The notes beneath the pieces were generated by a model, which ran no database searches, was not told the origin of the DNA, and worked only from the letters and a program-made list of their open reading frames with translations. Positions 47,511 through 60,300 of a DNA stretch of 64,000 nt are shown here, one piece after another (position 1 is the first letter of the stretch; every line of letters begins with the position of its first letter). Position numbers and translations under genes: made by a program. The stretch spans positions 62,001 to 126,000 of the forward strand of contig CAKZFU010000102.1 in NCBI GenBank assembly GCA_936450465.1, in the 5' to 3' direction. The stretch comes from Gibbula magus (Eukaryota > Mollusca > Gastropoda > Trochida > Trochidae).

Positions 47511-50500
47511 TTGGAATCGGTGAGCGTCTTATCGGCAAACCGTGCCGTTATAGTCATTCCTGTAGGCCCAATTTTGGGCCAAAAGTCACTTTGGCCTAGA
47601 CAACTTTTGATGGTCTCCTATGGAAGCTCACATGCTGCCGGTCGCATAGACGCATTCCCTTTTGGAATCGGTGACCGTCTTATCGGCAACCCGTGCCGTT
47701 ATAGTCATGCCCAAAAATGGGCCAAAAGGTGACTTTGGCCTAGACAACTTTTGATGGTCTCCTATGGAAGCTCACATGCTGTCGGTCGCATAGACGCATT
47801 CACTTTTGGAATCGGTGACCGTCTTATCGGCAAACCGTGCCGTTATAGTCATTCCTGTAGGCCCAATTTTGGGCCAAAAGTCACTTTGGCCTAGACAACT
47901 TTTGATGGTCTCCTATGGAAGCTCACATGCTGTCGGTCGCATAGACGCATTCACTTTTGGAATCGGTGAGCGTCTTATCGGCAAACCGTGCCGTTATAGT
48001 CATTCCTGTAGGCCCAATTTTGGGCCAAAAGTCACTTTGGCCTAGACAACTTTTGATGGTCTCCTATGGAAGCTCACATGCTGCCGGTCGCATAGACGCA
48101 TTCCCTTTTGGAATCGGTGACCGTCTTATCGGCAACCCGTGCCGTTATAGTCATGCCCAAAAATGGGCCAAAAGGTGACTTTGGCCTAGACAACTTTTGA
48201 TGGTCTCCTATGGAAGCTCACATGCTGTCGGTCGCATAGACGCATTCACTTTTGGAATCGGTGACCGTCTTATCGGCAAACCGTGCCGTTATAGTCATTC
48301 CTGTAGGCCCAATTTTGGGCCAAAAGTCACTTTGGCCTAGACAACTTTTGATGGTCTCCTATGGAAGCTCACATGCTGTCGGTCGCATAGACGCATTCAC
48401 TTTTGGAATCGGTGAGCGTCTTATCGGCAAACCGTGCCGTTATAGTCATTCCTGTAGGCCCAATTTTGGGCCAAAAGTCACTTTGGCCTAGACAACTTTT
48501 GATGGTCTCCTATGGAAGCTCACATGCTGCCGGTCGCATAGACGCATTCCCTTTTGGAATCGGTGACCGTCTTATCGGCAACCCGTGCCGTTATAGTCAT
48601 GCCCAAAAAAGGGCCAAAAGGTGACTTTGGCCTAGACAACTTTTGATGGTCTCCTATGGAAGCTCACATGCTGTCGGTCGCATAGACGCATTCACTTTTG
48701 GAATCGGTGACCGTCTTATCGGCAAACCGTGCCGTTATAGTCATTCCTGTAGGCCCAATTTTGGGCCAAAAGTCACTTTGGCCTAGACAACTTTTGATGG
48801 TCTCCTATGGAAGCTCACATGCTGTCGGTCGCATAGACGCATTCACTTTTGGAATCGGTGAGCGTCTTATCGGCAAACCGTGCCGTTATAGTCATTCCTG
48901 TAGGCCCAATTTTGGGCCAAAAGTCACTTTGGCCTAGACAACTTTTGATGGTCTCCTATGGAAGCTCACATGCTGCCGGTCGCATAGACGCATTCCCTTT
49001 TGGAATCGGTGACCGTCTTATCGGCAACCCGTGCCGTTATATTCATACCCAAAAATGGGCCAAAAGGTGACTTTGGCCTAGACAACTTTTGATGGTCTCC
49101 TATGGAAGCTCACATGCTGTCGGTCGCATAGACGCATTCACTTTTGGAATCGGTGAGCGTCTTATCGGCAAACCGTGCCGTTATAGTCATTCCTGTAGGC
49201 CCAATTTTGGGCCAAAAGTCACTTTGGCCTAGACAACTTTTGATGGTCTCCTATGGAAGCTCACATGCTGCCGGTCGCATAGACGCATTCCCTTTTGGAA
49301 TCGGTGACCGTCTTATCGGCAACCCGTGCCGTTATAGTCATGCCCAAAAATGGGCCAAAAGGTGACTTTGGCCTAGACAACTTTTGATGGTCTCCTATGG
49401 AAGCTCACATGCTGTCGGTCGCATAGACGCATTCACTTTTGGAATCGGTGAGCGTCTTATCGGCAAACCGTGCCGTTATAGTCATTCCTGTAGGCCCAAT
49501 TTTGGGCCAAAAGTCACTTTGGCCTAGACAACTTTTGATGGTCTCCTATGGAAGCTCACATGCTGTCGGTCGCATAGACGCATTCACTTTTGGAATCGGT
49601 GAGCGTCTTATCGGCAAACCGTGCCGTTATAGTCATTCCTGTAGGCCCAATTTTGGGCCAAAAGTCACTTTGGCCTAGACAACTTTTGATGGTCTCCTAT
49701 GGAAGCTCACATGCTGCCGGTCGCATAGACGCATTCCCTTTTGGAATCGGTGACCGTCTTATCGGCAACCCGTGCCGTTATAGTCATGCCCAAAAATGGG
49801 CCAAAAGGTGACTTTGGCCTAGACAACTTTTGATGGTCTCCTATGGAAGCTCACATGCTGTCGGTCGCATAGACGCATTCACTTTTGGAATCGGTGACCG
49901 TCTTATCGGCAAACCGTGCCGTTATAGTCATTCCTGTAGGCCCAATTTTGGGCCAAAAGTCACTTTGGCCTAGACAACTTTTGATGGTCTCCTATGGAAG
50001 CTCACATGCTGTCGGTCGCATAGACGCATTCACTTTTGGAATCGGTGAGCGTCTTATCGGCAAACCGTGCCGTTATAGTCATTCCTGTAGGCCCAATTTT
50101 GGGCCAAAAGTCACTTTGGCCTAGACAACTTTTGATGGTCTCCTATGGAAGCTCACATGCTGCCGGTCGCATAGACGCATTCCCTTTTGGAATCGGTGAC
50201 CGTCTTATCGGCAACCCGTGCCGTTATAGTCATGCCCAAAAATGGGCCAAAAGGTGACTTTGGCCTAGACAACTTTTGATGGTCTCCTATGGAAGCTCAC
50301 ATGCTGTCGGTCATATAGACGCATTCACTTTTGGAATCGGTGACCGTCTTATCGGCAAACCGTGCCGTTATAGTCATTCCTGTAGGCCCAATTTTGGGCC
50401 AAAAGTCACTTTGGCCTAGACAACTTTTGATGGTCTCCTATGGAAGCTCACATGCTGTCGGTCGCATAGACGCATTCACTTTTGGAATCGGTGAGCGTCT

Positions 50501-51071
50501 TATCGGCAAACCGTGCCGTTATAGTCATTCCTGTAGGCCCAATTTTGGGCCAAAAGTCACTTTGGCCTAGACAACTTTTGATGGTCTCCTATGGAAGCTC
50601 ACATGCTGCCGGTCGCATAGACGCATTCCCTTTTGGAATCGGTGACCGTCTTATCGGCAACCCGTGCCGTTATAGTCATGTCCAAAAATGGGCCAAAAGG
50701 TGACTTTGGCCTAGACAACTTTTGATGGTCTCCTATGGAAGCTCACATGCTGTCGGTCGCATAGACGCATTCACTTTTGGAATCGGTGAGCGTCTTATCG
50801 GCAAACCGTGCCGTTATAGTCATTCCTGTAGGCCCAATTTTGGGCCAAAAGTCACTTTGGCCTAGACAACTTTTGATGGTCTCCTATGGAAGCTCACATG
50901 CTGCCGGTCGCATAGACGCATTCCCTTTTGGAATCGGTGACCGTCTTATCGGCAACCCGTGCCGTTATAGTCATGCCCAAAAATGGGCCAAAAGGTGACT
51001 TTGGCCTAGACAACTTTTGATGGTCTCCTATGGAAGCTCACATGCTGTCGGTCGCATAGACGCATTCACTT
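47511..51071 (+). repeat. Trimers with interspersed dimers
   Basis: Unit starts are 47511 (dimer), 47806, 48252, 48698 (trimers), 49144 (dimer), 49439, 49885, 50331 (trimers) and 50777 (dimer). The trimer after the dimer at 49144 begins b-b-c rather than a-b-c, a pattern repeated downstream. Private changes include TATTCATACCC near 49043, GGTCATATAG near 50314 and CATGTCCAAAA near 50681. Confidence 0.9.
49144..49438 (+). repeat. Reference 295-bp dimer unit b-c
   Basis: The dimer is a trimer that has lost one 151-bp monomer, leaving a b-like (or a/b hybrid) monomer followed by c. I count 38 dimers. Two kinds exist: b-c, starting GGTGAGCGTC as here, and hybrid-c, starting GGTGACCGTC, for example at 24770, 30843, 41251 and 54784. 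Dimers are rare before 16.8 kb (three) and frequent after 40 kb (20). Confidence 0.93.
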
Positions 51072-52258
51072 TTGGAATCGGTGAGCGTCTTATCGGCAAA
51101 CCGTGCCGTTATAGTCATTCCTGTAGGCCCAATTTTGGGCCAAAAGTCACTTTGGCCTAGACAACTTTTGATGGTCTCCTATGGAAGCTCACATGCTGTC
51201 GGTCGCATAGACGCATTCACTTTTGGAATCGGTGAGCGTCTTATCGGCAAACCGTGCCGTTATAGTCATTCCTGTAGGCCCAATTTTGGGCCAAAAGTCA
51301 CTTTGGCCTAGACAACTTTTGATGGTCTCCTATGGAAGCTCACATGCTGCCGGTCGCATAGACGCATTCCCTTTTGGAATCGGTGACCGTCTTATCGGCA
51401 ACCCGTGCCGTTATAGTCATGCCCAAAAATGGGCCAAAAGGTGACTTTGGCCTAGACAACTTTTGATGGTCTCCTATGGAAGCTCACATGCTGTCGGTCG
51501 CATAGACGCATTCACTTTTGGAATCGGTGACCGTCTTATCGGCAAACCGTGCCGTTATAGTCATTCCTGTAGGCCCAATTTTGGGCCAAAAGTCACTTTG
51601 GCCTAGACAACTTTTGATGGTCTCCTATGGAAGCTCACATGCTGTCGGTCGCATAGACGCATTCACTTTTGGAATCGGTGAGCGTCTTATCGGCAAACCG
51701 TGCCGTTATAGTCATTCCTGTAGGCCCAATTTTGGGCCAAAAGTCACTTTGGCCTAGACAACTTTTGATGGTCTCCTATGGAAGCTCACATGCTGCCGGT
51801 CGCATAGACGCATTCCCTTTTGGAATCGGTGACCATCTTATCGGCAACCCGTGCCGTTATAGTCATGCCCAAAAATGGGCCAAAAGGTGACTTTGGCCTA
51901 GACAACTTTTGATGGTCTCCTATGGAAGCTCACATGCTGTCGGTCGCATAGACGCATTCACTTTTGGAATCGGTGAGCGTCTTATCGGCAAACCGTGCCG
52001 TTATAGTCATTCCTGTAGGCCCAATTTTGGGCCAAAAGTCACTTTGGCCTAGACAACTTTTGATGGTCTCCTATGGAAGCTCACATGCTGCCGGTCGCAT
52101 AGACGCATTCCCTTTTGGAATCGGTGACCGTCTTATCGGCAACCCGTGCCGTTATAGTCATGCCCAAAAATGGGCCAAAAGGTGACTTTGGCCTAGACAA
52201 CTTTTGATGGTCTCCTATGGAAGCTCACATGCTGACGGTCGCATAGACGCATTCACTT
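51072..52258 (+). repeat. 1,187-bp octamer super-repeat, copy 1
   Basis: The unit is a b-b-c trimer (51072), an a-b-c trimer (51518) and a b-c dimer (51964), eight monomers in all. The c of the second trimer has GGTGACCATC in place of GGTGACCGTC (51835). This variant recurs every 1,187 bp. Confidence 0.9.
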
Positions 52259-53445
52259 TTGGAATCGGTGAGCGTCTTATCGGCAAACCGTGCCGTTATA
52301 GTCATTCCTGTAGGCCCAATTTTGGGCCAAAAGTCACTTTGGCCTAGACAACTTTTGATGGTCTCCTATGGAAGCTCACATGCTGTCGGTCGCATAGACG
52401 CATTCACTTTTGGAATCGGTGAGCGTCTTATCGGCAAACCGTGCCGTTATAGTCATTCCTGTAGGCCCAATTTTGGGCCAAAAGTCACTTTGGCCTAGAC
52501 AACTTTTGATGGTCTCCTATGGAAGCTCACATGCTGCCGGTCGCATAGACGCATTCCCTTTTGGAATCGGTGACCGTCTTATCGGCAACCCGTGCCGTTA
52601 TAGTCATTCCCAAAAATGGGCCAAAAGGTGACTTTGGCCTAGACAACTTTTGATGGTCTCCTATGGAAGCTCACATGCTGTCGGTCGCATAGACGCATTC
52701 ACTTTTGGAATCGGTGACCGTCTTATCGGCAAACCGTGCCGTTATAGTCATTCCTGTAGGCCCAATTTTGGGCCAAAAGTCACTTTGGCCTAGACAACTT
52801 TTGATGGTCTCCTATGGAAGCTCACATGCTGTCGGTCGCATAGACGCATTCACTTTTGGAATCGGTGAGCGTCTTATCGGCAAACCGTGCCGTTATAGTC
52901 ATTCCTGTAGGCCCAATTTTGGGCCAAAAGTCACTTTGGCCTAGACAACTTTTGATGGTCTCCTATGGAAGCTCACATGCTGCCGGTCGCATAGACGCAT
53001 TCCCTTTTGGAATCGGTGACCATCTTATCGGCAACCCGTGCCGTTATAGTCATGCCCAAAAATGGGCCAAAAGGTGACTTTGGCCTAGACAACTTTTGAT
53101 GGTCTCCTATGGAAGCTCACATGCTGTCGGTCGCATAGACGCATTCACTTTTGGAATCGGTGACCGTCTTATCGGCAAACCGTGCCGTTATAGTCATTCC
53201 TGTAGGCCCAATTTTGGGCCAAAAGTCACTTTGGCCTAGACAACTTTTGATGGTCTCCTATGGAAGCTCACATGCTGTCGGTCGCATAGACGCATTCCCT
53301 TTTGGAATCGGTGACCGTCTTATCGGCAACCCGTGCCGTTATAGTCATGCCCAAAAATGGGCCAAAAGGTGACTTTGGCCTAGACAACTTTTGATGGTCT
53401 CCTATGGAAGCTCACATGCTGTCGGTCGCATAGACGCATTCACTT
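52259..53445 (+). repeat. 1,187-bp octamer super-repeat, copy 2
   Basis: The plan is the same, with units at 52259, 52705 and 53151. GGTGACCATC is at 53022. The final dimer starts a-like (GGTGACCGTC) rather than b-like, a conversion or exchange after duplication. A private TCATTCCCAAAAATG lies near 52608. Confidence 0.9.
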
Positions 53446-54337
53446 TTGGAATCGGTGAGCGTCTTATCGGCAAACCGTGCCGTTATAGTCATTCCTGTAG
53501 GCCCAATTTTGGGCCAAAAGTCACTTTGGCCTAGACAACTTTTGATGGTCTCCTATGGAAGCTCACATGCTGTCGGTCGCATAGACGCATTCACTTTTGG
53601 AATCGGTGAGCGTCTTATCGGCAAACCGTGCCGTTATAGTCATTCCTGTAGGCCCAATTTTGGGCCAAAAGTCACTTTGGCCTAGACAACTTTTGATGGT
53701 CTCCTATGGAAGCTCACATGCTGCCGGTCGCATAGACGCATTCCCTTTTGGAATCGGTGACCGTCTTATCGGCAACCCGTGCCGTTATAGTCATGCCCAA
53801 AAATGGGCCAAAAGGTGACTTTGGCCTAGACAACTTTTGATGGTCTCCTATGGAAGCTCACATGCTGTCGGTCGCATAGACGCATTCACTTTTGGAATCG
53901 GTGACCGTCTTATCGGCAAACCGTGCCGTTATAGTCATTCCTGTAGGCCCAATTTTGGGCCAAAAGTCACTTTGGCCTAGACAACTTTTGATGGTCTCCT
54001 ATGGAAGCTCACATGCTGTCGGTCGCATAGACGCATTCACTTTTGGAATCGGTGAGCGTCTTATCGGCAAACCGTGCCGTTATAGTCATTCCTGTAGGCC
54101 CAATTTTGGGCCAAAAGTCACTTTGGCCTAGACAACTTTTGATGGTCTCCTATGGAAGCTCACATGCTGCCGGTCGCATAGACGCATTCCCTTTTGGAAT
54201 CGGTGACCATCTTATCGGCAACCCGTGCCGTTATAGTCATGCCCAAAAATGGGCCAAAAGGTGACTTTGGCCTAGACAACTTTTGATGGTCTCCTATGGA
54301 AGCTCACATGCTGTCGGTCGCATAGACGCATTCACTT
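53446..54337 (+). repeat. 1,187-bp octamer super-repeat, partial copy 3
   Basis: A b-b-c trimer (53446) is followed by an a-b-c trimer (53892) with GGTGACCATC at 54209. A full trimer (54338) follows where the dimer is expected, so the third copy is incomplete. Confidence 0.88.
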
Positions 54338-57300
54338 TTGGAATCGGTGACCGTCTTATCGGCAAACCGTGCCGTTATAGTCATTCCTGTAGGCCCAATT
54401 TTGGGCCAAAAGTCACTTTGGCCTAGACAACTTTTGATGGTCTCCTATGGAAGCTCACATGCTGTCGGTCGCATAGACGCATTCACTTTTGGAATCGGTG
54501 AGCGTCTTATCGGCAAACCGTGCCGTTATAGTCATTCCTGTAGGCCCAATTTTGGGCCAAAAGTCACTTTGGCCTAGACAACTTTTGATGGTCTCCTATG
54601 GAAGCTCACATGCTGCCGGTCGCATAGACGCATTCCCTTTTGGAATCGGTGACCGTCTTATCGGCAACCCGTGCCGTTATAGTCATGCCCAAAAATGGGC
54701 CAAAAGGTGACTTTGGCCTAGACAACTTTTGATGGTCTCCTATGGAAGCTCACATGCTGTCGGTCGCATAGACGCATTCACTTTTGGAATCGGTGACCGT
54801 CTTATCGGCAAACCGTGCCGTTATAGTCATTCCTGTAGGCCCAATTTTGGGCCAAAAGTCACTTTGGCCTAGACAACTTTTGATGGTCTCCTATGGAAGC
54901 TCACATGCTGCCGGTCGCATAGACGCATTCCCTTTTGGAATCGGTGACCGTCTTATCGGCAACCCGTGCCGTTATAGTCATGCCCAAAAATGGGCCAAAA
55001 GGTGACTTTGGCCTAGACAACTTTTGATGGTCTCCTATGGAAGCTCACATGCTGTCGGTCGCATAGACGCATTCACTTTTGGAATCGGTGACCGTCTTAT
55101 CGGCAAACCGTGCCGTTATAGTCATTCCTGTAGGCCCAATTTTGGGCCAAAAGTCACTTTGGCCTAGACAACTTTTGATGGTCTCCTATGGAAGCTCACA
55201 TGCTGTCGGTCGCATAGACGCATTCACTTTTGGAATCGGTGAGCGTCTTATCGGCAAACCGTGCCGTTATAGTCATTCCTGTAGGCCCAATTTTGGGCCA
55301 AAAGTCACTTTGGCCTAGACAACTTTTGATGGTCTCCTATGGAAGCTCACATGCTGCCGGTCGCATAGACGCATTCCCTTTTGGAATCGGTGACCGTCTT
55401 ATCGGCAACCCGTGCCGTTATAGTCATGCCCAAAAATGGGCCAAAAGGTGACTTTGGCCTAGACAACTTTTGATGGTCTCCTATGGAAGCTCACATGCTG
55501 TCGGTCGCATAGACGCATTCACTTTTGGAATCGGTGAGCGTCTTATCGGCAAACCGTGCCGTTATAGTCATTCCTGTAGGCCCAATTTTGGGCCAAAAGT
55601 CACTTTGGCCTAGACAACTTTTGATGGTCTCCTATGGAAGCTCACATGCTGCCGGTCGCATAGACGCATTCCCTTTTGGAATCGGTGACCGTCTTATCGG
55701 CAACCCGTGCCGTTATAGTCATGCCCAAAAATGGGCCAAAAGGTGACTTTGGCCTAGACAACTTTTGATGGTCTCCTATGGAAGCTCACATGCTGTCGGT
55801 CGCATAGACGCATTCACTTTTGGAATCGGTGACCGTCTTATCGGCAAACCGTGCCGTTATAGTCATTCCTGTAGGCCCAATTTTGGGCCAAAAGTCACTT
55901 TGGCCTAGACAACTTTTGATGGTCTCCTATGGAAGCTCACATGCTGTCGGTCGCATAGACGCATTCACTTTTGGAATCGGTGAGCGTCTTATCGGCAAAC
56001 CGTGCCGTTATAGTCATTCCTGTAGGCCCAATTTTGGGCCAAAAGTCACTTTGGCCTAGACAACATTTGATGGTCTCCTATGGAAGCTCACATGCTGCCG
56101 GTCGCATAGACGCATTCCCTTTTGGAATCGGTGACCGTCTTATCGGCAACCCGTGCCGTTATAGTCATGCCCAAAAATGGGCCAAAAGGTGACTTTGGCC
56201 TAGACAACTTTTGATGGTCTCCTATGGAAGCCCACATGCTGTCGGTCGCATAGACGCATTCACTTTTGGAATCGGTGACCGTCTTATCGGCAAACCGTGC
56301 CGTTATAGTCATTCCTGTAGGCCCAATTTTGGGCCAAAAGTCACTTTGGCCTAGACAACTTTTGATGGTCTCCTATGGAAGCTCACATGCTGTCGGTCGC
56401 ATAGACGCATTCACTTTTGGAATCGGTGAGCGTCTTATCGGCAAACCGTGCCGTTATAGTCATTCCTGTAGGCCCAATTTTGGGCCAAAAGTCACTTTGG
56501 CCTAGACAACTTTTGATGGTCTCCTATGGAAGCTCACATGCTGCCGGTCGCATAGACGCATTCCCTTTTGGAATCGGTGACCGTCTTATCGGCAACCCGT
56601 GCCGTTATAGTCATGCCCAAAAATGGGCCAAAAGGTGACTTTGGCCTAGACAACTTTTGATGGTCTCCTATGGAAGCTCACATGCTGTCGGTCGCATAGA
56701 CGCATTCACTTTTGGAATCGGTGACCGTCTTATCGGCAAACCGTGCCGTTATAGTCATTCCTGTAGGCCCAATTTTGGGCCAAAAGTCACTTTGGCCTAG
56801 ACAACTTTTGATGGTCTCCTATGGAAGCTCACATGCTGTCGGTCGCATAGACGCATTCACTTTTGGAATCGGTGAGCGTCTTATCGGCAAACCGTGCCGT
56901 TATAGTCATTCCTGTAGGCCCAATTTTGGGCCAAAAGTCACTTTGGCCTAGACAACTTTTGATGGTCTCCTATGGAAGCTCACATGCTGCCGGTCGCATA
57001 GACGCATTCCCTTTTGGAATCGGTGACCGTCTTATCGGCAACCCGTGCCGTTATAGTCATGCCCAAAAATGGGCCAAAAGGTGACTTTGGCCTAGACAAC
57101 TTTTGATGGTCTCCTATGGAAGCTCACATGCTGTCGGTCGCATAGACGCATTCACTTTTGGAATCGGTGAGCGTCTTATCGGCAAACCGTGCCGTTATAG
57201 TCATTCCTGTAGGCCCAATTTTGGGCCAAAAGTCACTTTGGCCTAGACAACTTTTGATGGTCTCCTATGGAAGCTCACATGCTGCCGGTCGCATAGACGC

Positions 57301-60300
57301 ATTCCCTTTTGGAATCGGTGACCGTCTTATCGGCAACCCGTGCCGTTATAGTCATGCCCAAAAATGGGCCAAAAGGTGACTTTGGCCTAGACAACTTTTG
57401 ATGGTCTCCTATGGAAGCTCACATGCTGTCGGTCGCATAGACGCATTCACTTTTGGAATCGGTGACCGTCTTATCGGCAAACCGTGCCGTTATAGTCATT
57501 CCTGTAGGCCCAATTTTGGGCCAAAAGTCACTTTGGCCTAGACAACTTTTGATGGTCTCCTATGGAAGCTCACATGCTGTCGGTCGCATAGACGCATTCA
57601 CTTTTGGAATCGGTGAGCGTCTTATCGGCAAACCGTGCCGTTATAGTCATTCCTGTAGGCCCAATTTTGGGCCAAAAGTCACTTTGGCCTAGACAACTTT
57701 TGATGGTCTCCTATGGAAGCTCACATGCTGCCGGTCGCATAGACGCATTCCCTTTTGGAATCGGTGACCGTCTTATCGGCAACCCGTGCCGTTATAGTCA
57801 TGCCCAAAAATGGGCCAAAAGGTGACTTTGGCCTAGACAACTTTTGATGGTCTCCTATGGAAGCTCACATGCTGTCGGTCGCATAGACGCATTCACTTTT
57901 GGAATCGGTGACCGTCTTATCGGCAAACCGTGCCGTTATAGTCATTCCTGTAGGCCCAATTTTGGGCCAAAAGTCACTTTGGCCTAGACAACTTTTGATG
58001 GTCTCCTATGGAAGCTCACATGCTGTCGGTCGCATAGACGCATTCACTTTTGGAATCGGTGAGCGTCTTATCGGCAAACCGTGCCGTTATAGTCATTCCT
58101 GTAGGCCCAATTTTGGGCCAAAAGTCACTTTGGCCTAGACAACTTTTGATGGTCTCCTATGGAAGCTCACATGCTGTCGGTCGCATAGACGCATTCACTT
58201 TTGGAATCGGTGAGCGTCTTATCGGCAAACCGTGCCGTTATAGTCATTCCTGTAGGCCCAATTTTGGGCCAAAAGTCACTTTGGCCTAGACAACTTTTGA
58301 TGGTCTCCTATGGAAGCTCACATGCTGCCGGTCGCATAGACGCATTCCCTTTTGGAATCGGTGACCGTCTTATCGGCAACCCGTGCCGTTATAGTCATGC
58401 CCAAAAATGGGCCAAAAGGTGACTTTGGCCTAGACAACTTTTGATGGTCTCCTATGGAAGCTCACATGCTGTCGGTCGCATAGACGCATTCACTTTTGGA
58501 ATCGGTGAGCGTCTTATCGGCAAACCGTGCCGTTATAGTCATTCCTGTAGGCCCAATTTTGGGCCAAAAGTCACTTTGGCCTAGACAACTTTTGATGGTC
58601 TCCTATGGAAGCTCACATGCTGCCGGTCGCATATACGCATTCCCTTTTGGAATCGGTGACCGTCTTATCGGCAACCCGTGCCGTTATAGTCATGCCCAAA
58701 AATGGGCCAAAAGGTGACTTTGGCCTAGACAACTTTTGATGGTCTCCTATGGAAGCTCACATGCTGTCGGTCGCATAGACGCATTCACTTTTGGAATCGG
58801 TGACCGTCTTATCGGCAAACCGTGCCGTTATAGTCATTCCTGTAGGCCCAATTTTGGGCCAAAAGTCACTTTGGCCTAGACAACTTTTGATGGTCTCCTA
58901 TGGAAGCTCACATGCTGTCGGTCGCATAGACGCATTCACTTTTGGAATCGGTGAGCGTCTTATCGGCAAACCGTGCCGTTATAGTCATTCCTGTAGGCCC
59001 AATTTTGGGCCAAAAGTCACTTTGGCCTAGACAACTTTTGATGGTCTCCTATGGAAGCTCACATGCTGCCGGTCGCATAGACGCATTCCCTTTTGGAAGC
59101 GGTGACCGTCTTATCGGCAACCCGTGCCGTTATAGTCATGCCCAAAAATGGGCCAAAAGGTGACTTTGGCCTAGACAACTTTTGATGGTCTCCTATGGAA
59201 GCTCACATGCTGTCGGTCGCATAGACGCATTCACTTTTGGAATCGGTGACCGTCTTATCGGCAAACCGTGCCGTTATAGTCATTCCTGTAGGCCCAATTT
59301 TGGGCCAAAAGTCACTTTGGCCTAGACAACTTTTGATGGTCTCCTATGGAAGCTCACATGCTGTCGGTCGCATAGACGCATTCACTTTTGGAATCGGTGA
59401 CCGTCTTATTGGCAAACCGTGCCGTTATAGTCATTCCTGTAGGCCCAATTTTGGGCCAAAAGTCACTTTGGCCTAGACAACTTTTGATGGTCTCCTATGG
59501 AAGCTCACATGCTGCCGGTCGCATAGACGCATTCCCTTTTGGAATCGGTGACCGTCTTATCGGCAACCCGTGCCGTTATAGTCATGCCCAAAAATGGGCC
59601 AAAAGGTGACTTTGGCCTAGACAACTTTTGATGGTCTCCTATGGAAGCTCACATGCTGTCGGTCGCATAGACGCATTCACTTTTGGAATCGGTGAGCGTC
59701 TTATCGGCAAACCGTGCCGTTATAGTCATTCCTGTAGGCCCAATTTTGGGCCAAAAGTCACTTTGGCCTAGACAACTTTTGATGGTCTCCTATGGAAGCT
59801 CACATGCTGCCGGTCGCATAGACGCATTCCCTTTTGGAATCGGTGACCGTCTTATCGGCAACCCGTGCCGTTATAGTCATGCCCAAAAATGGGCCAAAAG
59901 GTGACTTTGGCCTAGACAACTTTTGATGGTCTCCTATGGAAGCTCACATGCTGTCGGTCGCATAGACGCATTCACTTTTGGAATCGGTGACCGTCTTATC
60001 GGCAAACCGTGCCGTTATAGTCATTCCTGTAGGCCCAATTTTGGGCCAAAAGTCACTTTGGCCTAGACAACTTTTGATGGTCTCCTATGGAAGCTCACAT
60101 GCTGTCGGTCGCATAGACGCATTCACTTTTGGAATCGGTGAGCGTCTTATCGGCAAACCGTGCCGTTATAGTCATTCCTGTAGGCCCAATTTTGGGCCAA
60201 AAGTCACTTTGGCCTAGACAACTTTTGATGGTCTCCTATGGAAGCTCACATGCTGCCGGTCGCATAGACGCATTCCCTTTTGGAATCGGTGACCGTCTTA

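Noticed and set aside
56088..56312. Reverse-strand open frame of 74 residues
   Set aside because: It exists only because private substitutions (such as AGCCCACATG near 56232) remove a stop that recurs in all other copies. It has no other support.
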